From Rhizobium sp. Q54 (GTDB lineage: Bacteria > Bacteroidota > Bacteroidia > Flavobacteriales > Flavobacteriaceae), in NCBI GenBank assembly GCA_943324395.2, contig CALPLL020000075.1, positions 1-8,151 of the forward strand: a stretch of DNA of 8,151 nt, written 5' to 3'. Below the pieces are notes generated by a model. That model was not told the origin of the DNA, did not search any database, and saw nothing but the letters and a program-made list of their open reading frames with translations. Every line of letters begins with the position of its first letter. Within the stretch, counting starts at the first letter, position 1. Both the position numbers and the translations under genes were made by a program. Positions 1-6,071 of the stretch are shown piece after piece.

Positions 1-534
1 AAAGAAAAGGCTAAACAAGCTGCTATTGAAGCAGAAGCTAAAAAAGCATACAATGAAAAATACGGACCTGTAAAAGCAGCTAAAGTTGCTGAATTAGCTG
101 CGATTAGAGCTACTTCTACTAAAACTGAATCTGGTTTAGAATACAACATCATTAAAAAAGGCGCTGGTGTAAAACCTGCTGATGGAGCTAACGTATATAT
201 TCATTACGCTGGTTACCTTGAGGATGGTTCATTATTTGACAGTAGCTATGAGGAAGTAAATAAAGTTTGTGGAAAATATGATAAAAACAGAGCCGATCAA
301 AACGGCTACCAACCATTCCCTTTCCAATATGGTAAAAAAGACGGTTTGATTCCTGGTTTCATCGAAGGTTTAAACGCAATGTCAATCGGTGATAAATCGG
401 TTGTGTTCATCCCATCTAAATTAGGTTATGGTGAAAGAGGTGCTGGAAATGTTATTCCACCAAATGCTAATATCATTTTTGAAATTGAATTATTAGAAGG
501 TATTCCTCCTCCGGTAGCGAACGAAACTAAATAA
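1..534 (+). CDS. FKBP-type peptidyl-prolyl cis-trans isomerase, 5' end missing
   Basis: This is the last 177 residues of an FKBP-type prolyl isomerase, which speeds cis-trans isomerisation of X-Pro bonds during protein folding. The frame is open from base 1, so the start lies outside the window. Visible residues 1-43 form a charged, Ala/Lys/Glu-rich, probably helical linker. Residues about 44-171 are the FKBP domain: the VYIHYAGYLEDGSLFDSS strand, then about 20 extra residues compared with small FKBPs (including a Cys), FPFQYG, the LIPGFIEGLNAM segment, VVFIPSKLGYGERG, and the closing IPPNANIIFEIELLEG. The active-site pocket residues (Tyr and Asp of the first motif, Ile-Pro and Tyr of the later ones) look intact. 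The tail is short and ends just before a strong terminator. The missing N-terminal part could be a signal peptide, a second FKBP domain or a cyclophilin domain. FKBP identity is secure; localisation and full architecture are not known. Confidence 0.95.
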   Translation, partial: KEKAKQAAIEAEAKKAYNEKYGPVKAAKVAELAAIRATSTKTESGLEYNIIKKGAGVKPADGANVYIHYAGYLEDGSLFDSSYEEVNKVCGKYDKNRADQNGYQPFPFQYGKKDGLIPGFIEGLNAMSIGDKSVVFIPSKLGYGERGAGNVIPPNANIIFEIELLEGIPPPVANETK

Positions 535-551
535 TTTAGAGTAATTACAAT

Positions 552-582
552 AAAAAAGGTGTTCAATTCGAACACCTTTTTT
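552..582. terminator. Bidirectional intrinsic terminator
   Basis: The 7-bp stem GGTGTTC (558-564) / GAACACC (570-576) has a 5-base loop and is flanked by six A on the left and seven T on the right, so the stem can extend to 13 bp. Read on either strand it gives a hairpin followed by a U-run. It sits between the convergent FKBP gene and the 145-aa gene and probably ends transcription from both sides. Confidence 0.9.
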
Positions 583-600
583 TATTAAATCTATTTAGAA

Positions 601-1038
601 TTAACCTTTAAATTTCCAGTCAAATTCATCTTTATCATTAATAATGGCTCCTATCTCAAATTTTACAACCTCATCAAATTCCGTTTGAAAAATAATCCAA
701 TTGTCTTCATTAAAGTAATTCTCAAAAGTATCAAATTCTTCCTGAGTAAATTTAGTAATTCCTTTAGAAGTTAAATCTGCTTTAACTTCACTTATTTTTA
801 TTCCAATTACTTTATTATCAAATAATTTTATATCAGGACTTGAAGCTACAATGTATCCCAATTTAAAATCTTCATCGTTATAAAACGTCAAACGCATTTT
901 AAGTGAATTGTAAGAGAAAATTACATTCTCGTCTTCATCTTTATAATTCTTATTTGGTTTTCCGTAAATAGCAATTACATCGTTTTGCTTCATCCCGAAA
1001 ACGAGTTGGTCTATTCCGTGTTTTAAATTAATTTTCAT
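601..1038 (-). CDS. Uncharacterised 145-aa protein
   Basis: I do not recognise this family. The ATG start at 1038 and TAA stop give 145 residues, rich in Asp, Glu, Lys, Phe and Ile, without a signal peptide or membrane segment, so probably a soluble cytoplasmic protein. Residues about 10-30 contain a Phe-Gly-Met-x5-Ile/Val-x3-Gly-x-Pro pattern (FGMKQNDVIAIYGKPN) that loosely resembles the helix-turn of BamE/SmpA-like folds. That likeness is only a resemblance by eye. The gene begins 18 bases after the 117-aa gene and ends 17 bases from the bidirectional terminator, so it is probably the last gene of a purM-led transcript. A small acidic protein of this type could be an orphan immunity protein, but no toxin gene is visible next to it, so this is only a guess. 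The reading frame looks genuine: conserved-looking hydrophobic spacing and a clean start. Confidence 0.8.
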   Translation of the reverse strand: MKINLKHGIDQLVFGMKQNDVIAIYGKPNKNYKDEDENVIFSYNSLKMRLTFYNDEDFKLGYIVASSPDIKLFDNKVIGIKISEVKADLTSKGITKFTQEEFDTFENYFNEDNWIIFQTEFDEVVKFEIGAIINDKDEFDWKFKG

Positions 1039-1056
1039 AGTTTACAATTTTTACCT

Positions 1057-1410
1057 CTACTCTACTCCATCATACCGCTCTGGCACCTGTGGATCGTATA
1101 ATGGGCATTTATATTCTTCTAAAGCTCCAACCAAAATATCCATGTCTGAACCTTGGGTTCCGTAGCAATCTATTTTAATACTTTGAGAGGTAGTTCGAAC
1201 ATGAAAGGCACCAGGCCCTTTATTGTTTTTCCAACTATTCTCATCCACACGTTCCCATTTTGAAAAAAGAGAATTGATTCTGTTAACAATTACTGTAATT
1301 GGAAGTTCTTCTAATCCGTCAACTAGTTGTTCTTCTGCAATTGCTTCATAAACTAAATGGTGATTGAGGTAAATTCCTTCTTTATAATTCCAAAAAACAA
1401 GTTCGTACAT
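1057..1410 (-). CDS. Uncharacterised 117-aa protein
   Basis: This 117-residue soluble protein has no signal peptide or membrane helix. Visible landmarks are an aromatic N-terminus (MYELVFWNYKEGIYLN), an acidic stretch near residues 25-38 leading into a Ile-Thr-Val-Ile-Val-Asn-Arg helix, a central Trp-Glu-Arg ... Ser-Trp segment at about 52-60, and a C-terminal Cys-Pro-Leu-Tyr-Asp-Pro-Gln motif near 102-108. The last motif looks like a family signature, but I cannot name the family. The gene follows purM by 50 bases and precedes the 145-aa gene by 18 bases. No TAnnTTTG box was seen in the 50-base gap, which favours co-transcription with purM. The gap instead holds a heptamer repeat. The function is unknown. 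Confidence 0.8.
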   Translation of the reverse strand: MYELVFWNYKEGIYLNHHLVYEAIAEEQLVDGLEELPITVIVNRINSLFSKWERVDENSWKNNKGPGAFHVRTTSQSIKIDCYGTQGSDMDILVGALEEYKCPLYDPQVPERYDGVE

Positions 1411-1416
1411 AAAAAA

Positions 1417-1438
1417 GGTTTAAAGTTTAAGGTTTAAT
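1417..1438. repeat. Three-copy heptamer repeat in purM downstream gap
   Basis: GTTTAA occurs at 1418-1423, 1425-1430 and 1432-1437 with an exact 7-base period (GTTTAAA, GTTTAAG, GTTTAAT). It fills much of the 50-base gap between the purM stop and the start of the 117-aa gene and would be in that gene's leader. Its role is unknown; it may simply be slippage-generated. Confidence 0.6.
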
Positions 1439-1460
1439 GGTTCTGAAAATAGTTAAAATA

Positions 1461-2639
1461 TTAATATTCAAAAACACCGTATTCGCTAGAAATAGTTAGT
1501 TTTTTGGTTTCTGATGATTCTACTCTACCTACAATTTGAGCATCAACATTAAACGATTTGGAAATGGCAATTATATCATTTGCAACAGCTTCAGGGACAT
1601 ACAATTCCATACGGTGACCACAGTTAAATACTTGGTACATTTCCTTCCAATCGGTTCCTGATTGCTCTTGAATTAATTGAAATAATGGTGGTACTGGAAA
1701 TAAATTGTCCTTAATCACGTGTACATCATCTACAAAGTGCAACACTTTAGTTTGTGCGCCACCACTACAATGCACCATTCCATGAATCGTATCTGAGTTG
1801 TATTTTTCTAGAATTTTTTTGATAATTGGAGCGTAAGTACGCGTTGGCGAAAGCACTAATTTTCCTGCATCTATAGGGGAATTCTCAACGGCATCGGTTA
1901 ATTTAACTTTGCCCGAATAAACCAATTCTTTAGGAACGGCAGCATCAAAACTCTCAGGATATTTAGAAGCTAAATAATGATCGAAAACATCGTGTCTTGC
2001 TGAAGTTAATCCGTTACTTCCTATTCCGCCATTGTATCCATTTTCATAGCTGGATTGACCAAAAGAGGCCAAACCTACAATTACATCACCTGCCTGAATA
2101 TTCGCATTATCAATTACATCACTGCGCTTCATTCTTGCTGTAACGGTTGAATCTACAATAATAGTTCTTACAATATCTCCTACATCAGCAGTTTCTCCAC
2201 CAGTAGAATGTATCGTTACACCGTAGGATTTTAATTCAGTGATTAGTTCTTCTGTTCCATTAATAATTGCTGAAATTACTTCGGATGAAATAAGGTTTTT
2301 ATTTCTTCCAATAGTTGAAGAAAGTAAAATGTTATCTGTGGCTCCTACACACAATAAATCATCAATATTCATGATTAATGCATCTTGGGCGATGCCTTTC
2401 CAAACAGAAATATCACCGGTTTCTTTCCAATACATATAAGCCAACGACGATTTTGTACCCGCTCCGTCAGCGTGCATTATCAAGCAATAGTCTTCGTCTT
2501 GGGTTAAATAATCAGGGACAATTTTACAAAAGGCTTTAGGAAACAATCCTTTGTCTATGTTTTTAATAGCATTATGAACGTCTTCTTTTGATGCGGAAAC
2601 ACCTCGAAGTGCATATCTTTTACTTGTATCTGAACTCAT
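1461..2639 (-). CDS. purM: Phosphoribosylformylglycinamidine cyclo-ligase (AIR synthase), Bacteroidota type
   Basis: PurM catalyses ATP-dependent ring closure of formylglycinamidine ribonucleotide to aminoimidazole ribonucleotide, the fifth step of purine synthesis, in the cytoplasm. With the ATG at 2639 the protein has 392 residues, longer than the roughly 345 of E. coli PurM. Landmarks in order: DGAGTK at 58-63 (DGVGTK in the usual enzyme), MNIDDLLCVGATD from 90, GGETAD at 147-152, the SPTRTY segment at 264-269, a Cys-Ser-Gly-Gly loop near 291, and FNCGH at 338-342. These match the N-terminal ATP-binding and C-terminal halves of the AIR synthase fold. The middle (about 193-240) is enlarged and Gly/Asn/Ser-rich. 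The frame extends 8 codons upstream to a TTG, but that TTG is part of the promoter box, so the ATG is chosen. The superfamily is certain; PurM rather than another AIR synthase-like enzyme is likely from the motifs. Confidence 0.9.
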   Translation of the reverse strand: MSSDTSKRYALRGVSASKEDVHNAIKNIDKGLFPKAFCKIVPDYLTQDEDYCLIMHADGAGTKSSLAYMYWKETGDISVWKGIAQDALIMNIDDLLCVGATDNILLSSTIGRNKNLISSEVISAIINGTEELITELKSYGVTIHSTGGETADVGDIVRTIIVDSTVTARMKRSDVIDNANIQAGDVIVGLASFGQSSYENGYNGGIGSNGLTSARHDVFDHYLASKYPESFDAAVPKELVYSGKVKLTDAVENSPIDAGKLVLSPTRTYAPIIKKILEKYNSDTIHGMVHCSGGAQTKVLHFVDDVHVIKDNLFPVPPLFQLIQEQSGTDWKEMYQVFNCGHRMELYVPEAVANDIIAISKSFNVDAQIVGRVESSETKKLTISSEYGVFEY

Positions 2640-2660
2640 TTTTTGTTGTGTCGTTGTTTG

Positions 2661-2668
2661 CAAAGATA
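2661..2668 (-). promoter_or_regulatory. purM promoter, -7 box
   Basis: Read on the minus strand this is TATCTTTG, an exact match to the Bacteroidota -7 consensus TAnnTTTG. Transcription would begin about 2655, leaving a leader of about 16 bases before the ATG at 2639. A TTGG at 2694-2697, 25 bases upstream, is a possible but rather distant -33 element. Confidence 0.7.
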
Positions 2669-2693
2669 ATCGTATTTTTCGGATGTAAAATTT

Positions 2694-2704
2694 CCAACTG
2701 TTGG
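2694..2704. promoter_or_regulatory. 11-bp palindrome upstream of purM
   Basis: CCAACTGTTGG is a perfect inverted repeat (5-bp arms around one base) in the 75-base gap between the tandem OmpA-domain gene and purM, about 40-50 bases upstream of the expected purM start. It could be an operator, or part of a weak end signal for the upstream gene. No T-run follows it on the minus strand, which makes a terminator less likely. Confidence 0.35.
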
Positions 2705-2714
2705 TAATAATAAA

Positions 2715-3509
2715 TTATTTTTCAACAATCATAATTTCTACCCGTCGATTGTCTTCTTCTTCTTCTGGTGATTTTTCTGGTATCGGATGCACTGGTCGTG
2801 TATTCCCATACCCTTTATAAGTAATTCGCTTTCTACTAATCCCGTTTTGAATAAGAAATACCCAAATTGCTCTAGCTCTGGATATAGAAACATCATATTC
2901 TCCAACAGTTGTTTGACAACAAATATGACCTTGAACCTCAATTTTTAATTTCGGGTTGTCATTCATAACACACAACAACTCATATAGTACAGGTTTGGAT
3001 TTTGGAAGTAAGCGAGGGGAATTGTTGAAAAAATAAATGTTTTTTAACTTGATAATATCCCCTACATTAGAAGTTTTAAGGGCGGCATTCAATTCTTCTA
3101 GTAAAATTGCTTCTTTTGTTTTAGGTTCTGGTATTTTTATTATTTCATAAATAACCGTCACTTTTCTATTTTCCGATTGTATTTTGGATTGCTCAAAATC
3201 TTTTCCGAAACCTTTAATTTCATAATCAGATTTTATTTTTACCGCTCTCTCTTTTAAGAAATCATGAACGGTTTGAACTCTTTTCCATGATAGAGAATCA
3301 TTATAAACACTGGTGCCTTCCCAATCGCAAAAACCATATATTTTTTGAACTTCAATATTCTTAGACGAAGCAACCCAATCTAGTAGTTTTTGATTGGCCC
3401 CCATATTAATATCGTATTTATCAAAATCAAAGAAAACCTCCAATTTTTCCTGTGCCGCAATTTTACCTATGGTAAAAATCAACAAAATATAAAACAGTTT
3501 CAATTTCAT
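2715..3509 (-). CDS. Exported protein with two tandem OmpA-like domains
   Basis: The 264-residue protein starts at the ATG at 3509 with a typical signal peptide (MKLKLFYILLIFTIGKIAAQ), so it is exported, probably to the periplasm or outer membrane. There is no beta-barrel region. Domain 1 (about 22-122) has the OmpA-like beta-alpha pattern with Asp62, the LSWKR helix (Arg77) and an ENRKV end. Domain 2 (about 152-264) has YFFNNS, GHICC at 194-198, SISRARAIWVFL, KGYG and the final DNRRVEI. OmpA-like domains usually bind the diaminopimelate of peptidoglycan through one Asp and one Arg. Domain 1 appears to keep both, while domain 2 has Cys-Cys where the Asp is expected. The frame runs 9 codons further to a TTG at 3536, but that lies at or before the expected transcription start. 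The likely role is a link between cell wall and envelope; the exact function is unknown. Confidence 0.88.
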   Translation of the reverse strand: MKLKLFYILLIFTIGKIAAQEKLEVFFDFDKYDINMGANQKLLDWVASSKNIEVQKIYGFCDWEGTSVYNDSLSWKRVQTVHDFLKERAVKIKSDYEIKGFGKDFEQSKIQSENRKVTVIYEIIKIPEPKTKEAILLEELNAALKTSNVGDIIKLKNIYFFNNSPRLLPKSKPVLYELLCVMNDNPKLKIEVQGHICCQTTVGEYDVSISRARAIWVFLIQNGISRKRITYKGYGNTRPVHPIPEKSPEEEEDNRRVEIMIVEK

Positions 3510-3537
3510 TTTTCTAATTTGATATTTTAAATACAAT

Positions 3538-3545
3538 CAAAGTTA
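3538..3545 (-). promoter_or_regulatory. OmpA-domain gene promoter, -7 box
   Basis: The minus strand reads TAACTTTG, an exact TAnnTTTG match, 28 bases before the ATG at 3509. Expected transcription start is about 3532. An eight-T run about 20 bases upstream may take the place of the -33 element; no clear TTTG is present there. Confidence 0.65.
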
Positions 3546-3625
3546 TGACATTTATTTGGTTATAAAAAAAACTGATTATTTATAGCCCCATGTTCATTAT
3601 TGATAACTAAAAATCTAATTTTTTA

Positions 3626-5815
3626 TTATTTGGTAAACAACAACTCTCTGTATTTTGTTAAGGTCCAAATTTCGTCATCCACTAACAATTCTAATTTATC
3701 ACAATGTTCTCTGATAATCTCAAAGTACGGCTTTACCTTATTGCAGTAGGCATCGGCCATTTCTTGAGCATCGGTAAGCGCGTTGGCCTTTTTTCTTGCG
3801 TTGGTCATTTCCTCTACTTTCGAATTGATTCCTTCAATGTGTTTTGAAATTTCTTTAATCAAACGGATTTGCTCTTTAGCAATTTTCTCAAATTCTGTTC
3901 CGAAAATCTCTTTTAACCCTTTTACATTTTCAATCAAGGTGTTTTGATATCTAATCGCGGTTGGAATAACATGATTTAATGAAATATCTCCCAAAACTCG
4001 TCCTTCAATTTGGATTTTCTTAGTGTATTCTTCTAATTCAATTTCGTAACGCGCCTCAACCTCAACGTGATTCATAATTTTCATTTCTAAAAATAAATCC
4101 AATGCTTGTTTAGATGCTCGGGCTTTCAAGGCTTCTGGTGTAGTTTTAAAATTACTCAATCCGCGTTTTGCCGCTTCTTTTTCCCAAGCCTCACTGTATC
4201 CGTCTCCTTCAAATAAAATATTTTTAGATACTTTGATGTATTCTCTTAATACATTAAATATAGCATCGTCTTTTTTCATGCCTTTTGAGTCAATCAATTT
4301 ATCGACTTCTACTTTGAAATCTTTCAATTGTTTGGCAACAATAGTATTTAATGTCGTCATCGCATTTGAACAATTTGCTGACGATCCAACCGCTCTAAAC
4401 TCAAATTTATTTCCTGTAAAGGCAAATGGTGACGTTCTATTCCTGTCGGTATTATCCAATAAAACATCTGGAATTTTACCTACCACATTCAATTTTAATT
4501 CGGTTTTTTCCTCTGGAGATAATTTACCGGTGGTTACTCCTTCTAATTCTGCCAATACCTTCGTTAATTGTTCTCCTATAAATACCGAAATAATTGCTGG
4601 TGGTGCCTCATTGGCTCCTAGCCTGTGGTCGTTACTAGCTGTAGCGATTGATCCTCGCAACAAAGCTTCATAATCGTTTACCGCCTTAATCGTATTGATA
4701 AAGAAGGTTAAAAACTGCAAATTACTCATCGGAGTTTTACTCGGACTCAATAAATTCACTCCCGTATCAGTTGCAAGCGACCAGTTGTTGTGTTTCCCCG
4801 ATCCGTTTACTCCCTTAAATGGTTTTTCATGCAATAGCACTTTTAAATCATGGCGCTCACTCACTTTGTTCATCACATCCATCAACAAGCAGTTGTGATC
4901 TACTGCAAGGTTGGTTTCTTCAAATATGGGTGCCAACTCAAATTGGTTGGGTGCCACTTCATTATGACGCGTTTTTACCGGTATTCCTAGCAACATGCAC
5001 TCTTGTTCTAAATCTCTCATGAAGGTCAAAGCACGTGTTGGTATAGAACCAAAATAATGATCGTCTAGTTGTTGTCCTTTGGCAGACGTGTGACCTATTA
5101 ATGTTCTTCCAGTCATCATTAAATCGGGGCGTGAATTTACTAATGATTTGTCAATCAAAAAGTATTCTTGCTCCCATCCTAAAGTTGCGGTTACCTTTTT
5201 TACATTTTTATCAAAATACTTACACACATCGGTAGCAGCATCATCCATGGCAGATAAGGCTCGTAGCAAAGGGATTTTATTATCTAATGCTTCTCCGGTG
5301 TAGGAAATAAAAACCGTTGGGATACATAAAGTTGTACCGTATATAAAAGCTGGCGAAGTAGGATCCCAAGCGGTATATCCTCGGGCTTCAAATGTGTTTC
5401 TGATTCCCCCGTTAGGAAAACTAGACGCATCCGGTTCTTGTTGGACCAATTGTGCTCCTCCAAATTTTTCTACCGGATCACTACCGTCATAGGAAGTTTC
5501 AAAAAAAGCATCGTGTTTCTCAGCCGTTGTTCCTGTTAAGGGTTGGAACCAATGGGTGTAATGGGTAACCCCTTTGGTTAAAGCCCATTCTTTCATTCCC
5601 ATGGCAATATAATCGGCTATTTTTCGGTCAATCTTCGTACCAAATTGAACAGCATCCTTAACGGCCTTGTGCGCATCGGAAGTTAAAAACTGCTTCATCG
5701 CTTTATCATTAAAAACATTCGAACCAAAAATGGTTGACTTTTTATTGGTTTCTTCAAACTTAATACTCGTTCTATTTGATGCTTCTTTCAGGGCCTGAAA
5801 ACGTAAATTTGCCAT
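3626..5815 (-). CDS. glnN: Glutamine synthetase type III
   Basis: This enzyme makes glutamine from glutamate, ammonia and ATP in the cytoplasm. The 729-residue length is that of the large type III glutamine synthetases typical of Bacteroidota and some cyanobacteria, far longer than types I and II. Landmarks: the type-III N-terminal region with THYTHWFQPLTG at 84-95, FGGAQL near 118, GWEQEYF at 213-219 (metal-binding Glu residues), KTRHNEVAPNQFELAP at 281-296, the FKGVNGSGKHNNWS signature at 333-346, RLGANEAPPAI at 398-408, and FEFRAVGSS at 471-479. A long helical C-terminal region (about 490-729) completes the type III form. The ATG at 5815 gives the usual MANLRF-type start, about 42 bases from a promoter box. 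It is divergent from the type II gene across a 256-base control region. Known type III enzymes are dodecamers. All motifs appear intact. Confidence 0.97.
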   Translation of the reverse strand: MANLRFQALKEASNRTSIKFEETNKKSTIFGSNVFNDKAMKQFLTSDAHKAVKDAVQFGTKIDRKIADYIAMGMKEWALTKGVTHYTHWFQPLTGTTAEKHDAFFETSYDGSDPVEKFGGAQLVQQEPDASSFPNGGIRNTFEARGYTAWDPTSPAFIYGTTLCIPTVFISYTGEALDNKIPLLRALSAMDDAATDVCKYFDKNVKKVTATLGWEQEYFLIDKSLVNSRPDLMMTGRTLIGHTSAKGQQLDDHYFGSIPTRALTFMRDLEQECMLLGIPVKTRHNEVAPNQFELAPIFEETNLAVDHNCLLMDVMNKVSERHDLKVLLHEKPFKGVNGSGKHNNWSLATDTGVNLLSPSKTPMSNLQFLTFFINTIKAVNDYEALLRGSIATASNDHRLGANEAPPAIISVFIGEQLTKVLAELEGVTTGKLSPEEKTELKLNVVGKIPDVLLDNTDRNRTSPFAFTGNKFEFRAVGSSANCSNAMTTLNTIVAKQLKDFKVEVDKLIDSKGMKKDDAIFNVLREYIKVSKNILFEGDGYSEAWEKEAAKRGLSNFKTTPEALKARASKQALDLFLEMKIMNHVEVEARYEIELEEYTKKIQIEGRVLGDISLNHVIPTAIRYQNTLIENVKGLKEIFGTEFEKIAKEQIRLIKEISKHIEGINSKVEEMTNARKKANALTDAQEMADAYCNKVKPYFEIIREHCDKLELLVDDEIWTLTKYRELLFTK

Positions 5816-5837
5816 ACTAATTGCTATTTATATTTAT

Positions 5838-5851
5838 AAATCAATTGATTT
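5838..5851. promoter_or_regulatory. 14-bp perfect palindrome at the glnN start region
   Basis: AAATCAATTGATTT is a perfect inverted repeat beginning 6 bases downstream of the glnN -7 box, so it covers about +1 to +13 of the glnN transcript. The position suits a repressor operator. No known regulator can be assigned from the sequence. Confidence 0.45.
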
Positions 5852-5856
5852 CTTTA

Positions 5857-5864
5857 CAAATATA
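5857..5864 (-). promoter_or_regulatory. glnN promoter, -7 box
   Basis: The minus strand reads TATATTTG, matching TAnnTTTG, 41 bases before the glnN ATG. Expected transcription start is about 5850. No strong TTTG -33 element was found upstream, which could mean an activator is needed. Confidence 0.6.
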
Positions 5865-5941
5865 TAAAATGTTGGAATTATAAACACCCTAATTTATCAA
5901 TTTACACAAATTTCACTCTAAAAAACATCATTTTTTAATTA

Positions 5942-6012
5942 TACCCCCCTCTAAAATAGTTTTTAACTAAAAATTAATCATTGTTAATAAATTGTACCCC
6001 CTAAATTTTAGG
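5942..6012. promoter_or_regulatory. C-run motifs and inverted repeat between the glutamine synthetase genes
   Basis: Two related sites, TACCCCCCTCTAAAAT (5942-5957) and TACCCCCTAAATTTTAGG (5995-6012), begin 53 bases apart, about five helical turns. The second ends in the inverted repeat CCTAAATTTTAGG (6000-6012), roughly 31-43 bases upstream of the expected type II gene start. Another inverted repeat, TTTTTA-AC-TAAAAA (5960-5973), lies between them. A weaker relative, ACCCTAATTTAT, is at 5886-5897. C-runs are conspicuous in this AT-rich gap. This suggests regulator binding sites, but no family is assigned. Confidence 0.4.
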
Positions 6013-6029
6013 AGTAATAAATAAATAAT

Positions 6030-6037
6030 TATTTTTG
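6030..6037 (+). promoter_or_regulatory. Type II glutamine synthetase gene promoter, -7 box
   Basis: TATTTTTG matches TAnnTTTG and lies 34 bases before the ATG at 6072. Expected transcription start is about 6043. The -33 position is occupied by the CCTAAATTTTAGG inverted repeat rather than a TTTG, which fits activator-dependent or repressible use. Confidence 0.6.
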
Positions 6038-6071
6038 CTTTTATAATTCATAACTTAATTACTAAATAACC

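Noticed and set aside
346..534. 62-aa protein starting at an internal TTG
   Set aside because: It is just the C-terminal end of the FKBP frame that is open from base 1.
2637..2663. TTG start at 2663 giving a 400-aa PurM
   Set aside because: The TTG is the end of the TATCTTTG promoter box and would lie upstream of the transcript start; the ATG at 2639 fits better.
3507..3536. TTG start at 3536 giving a 273-aa OmpA-domain protein
   Set aside because: It lies within 5 bases of the -7 box, at or before the expected transcript start, and would add residues in front of a clean signal peptide.
3609..3623. AT-only hairpin after glnN
   Set aside because: AAAAAT-CTA-ATTTTT is too weak and too likely by chance in this AT-rich gap to call a terminator.
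4233..5022. Plus-strand open frames inside glnN
   Set aside because: They are antisense shadows of a highly conserved enzyme gene.
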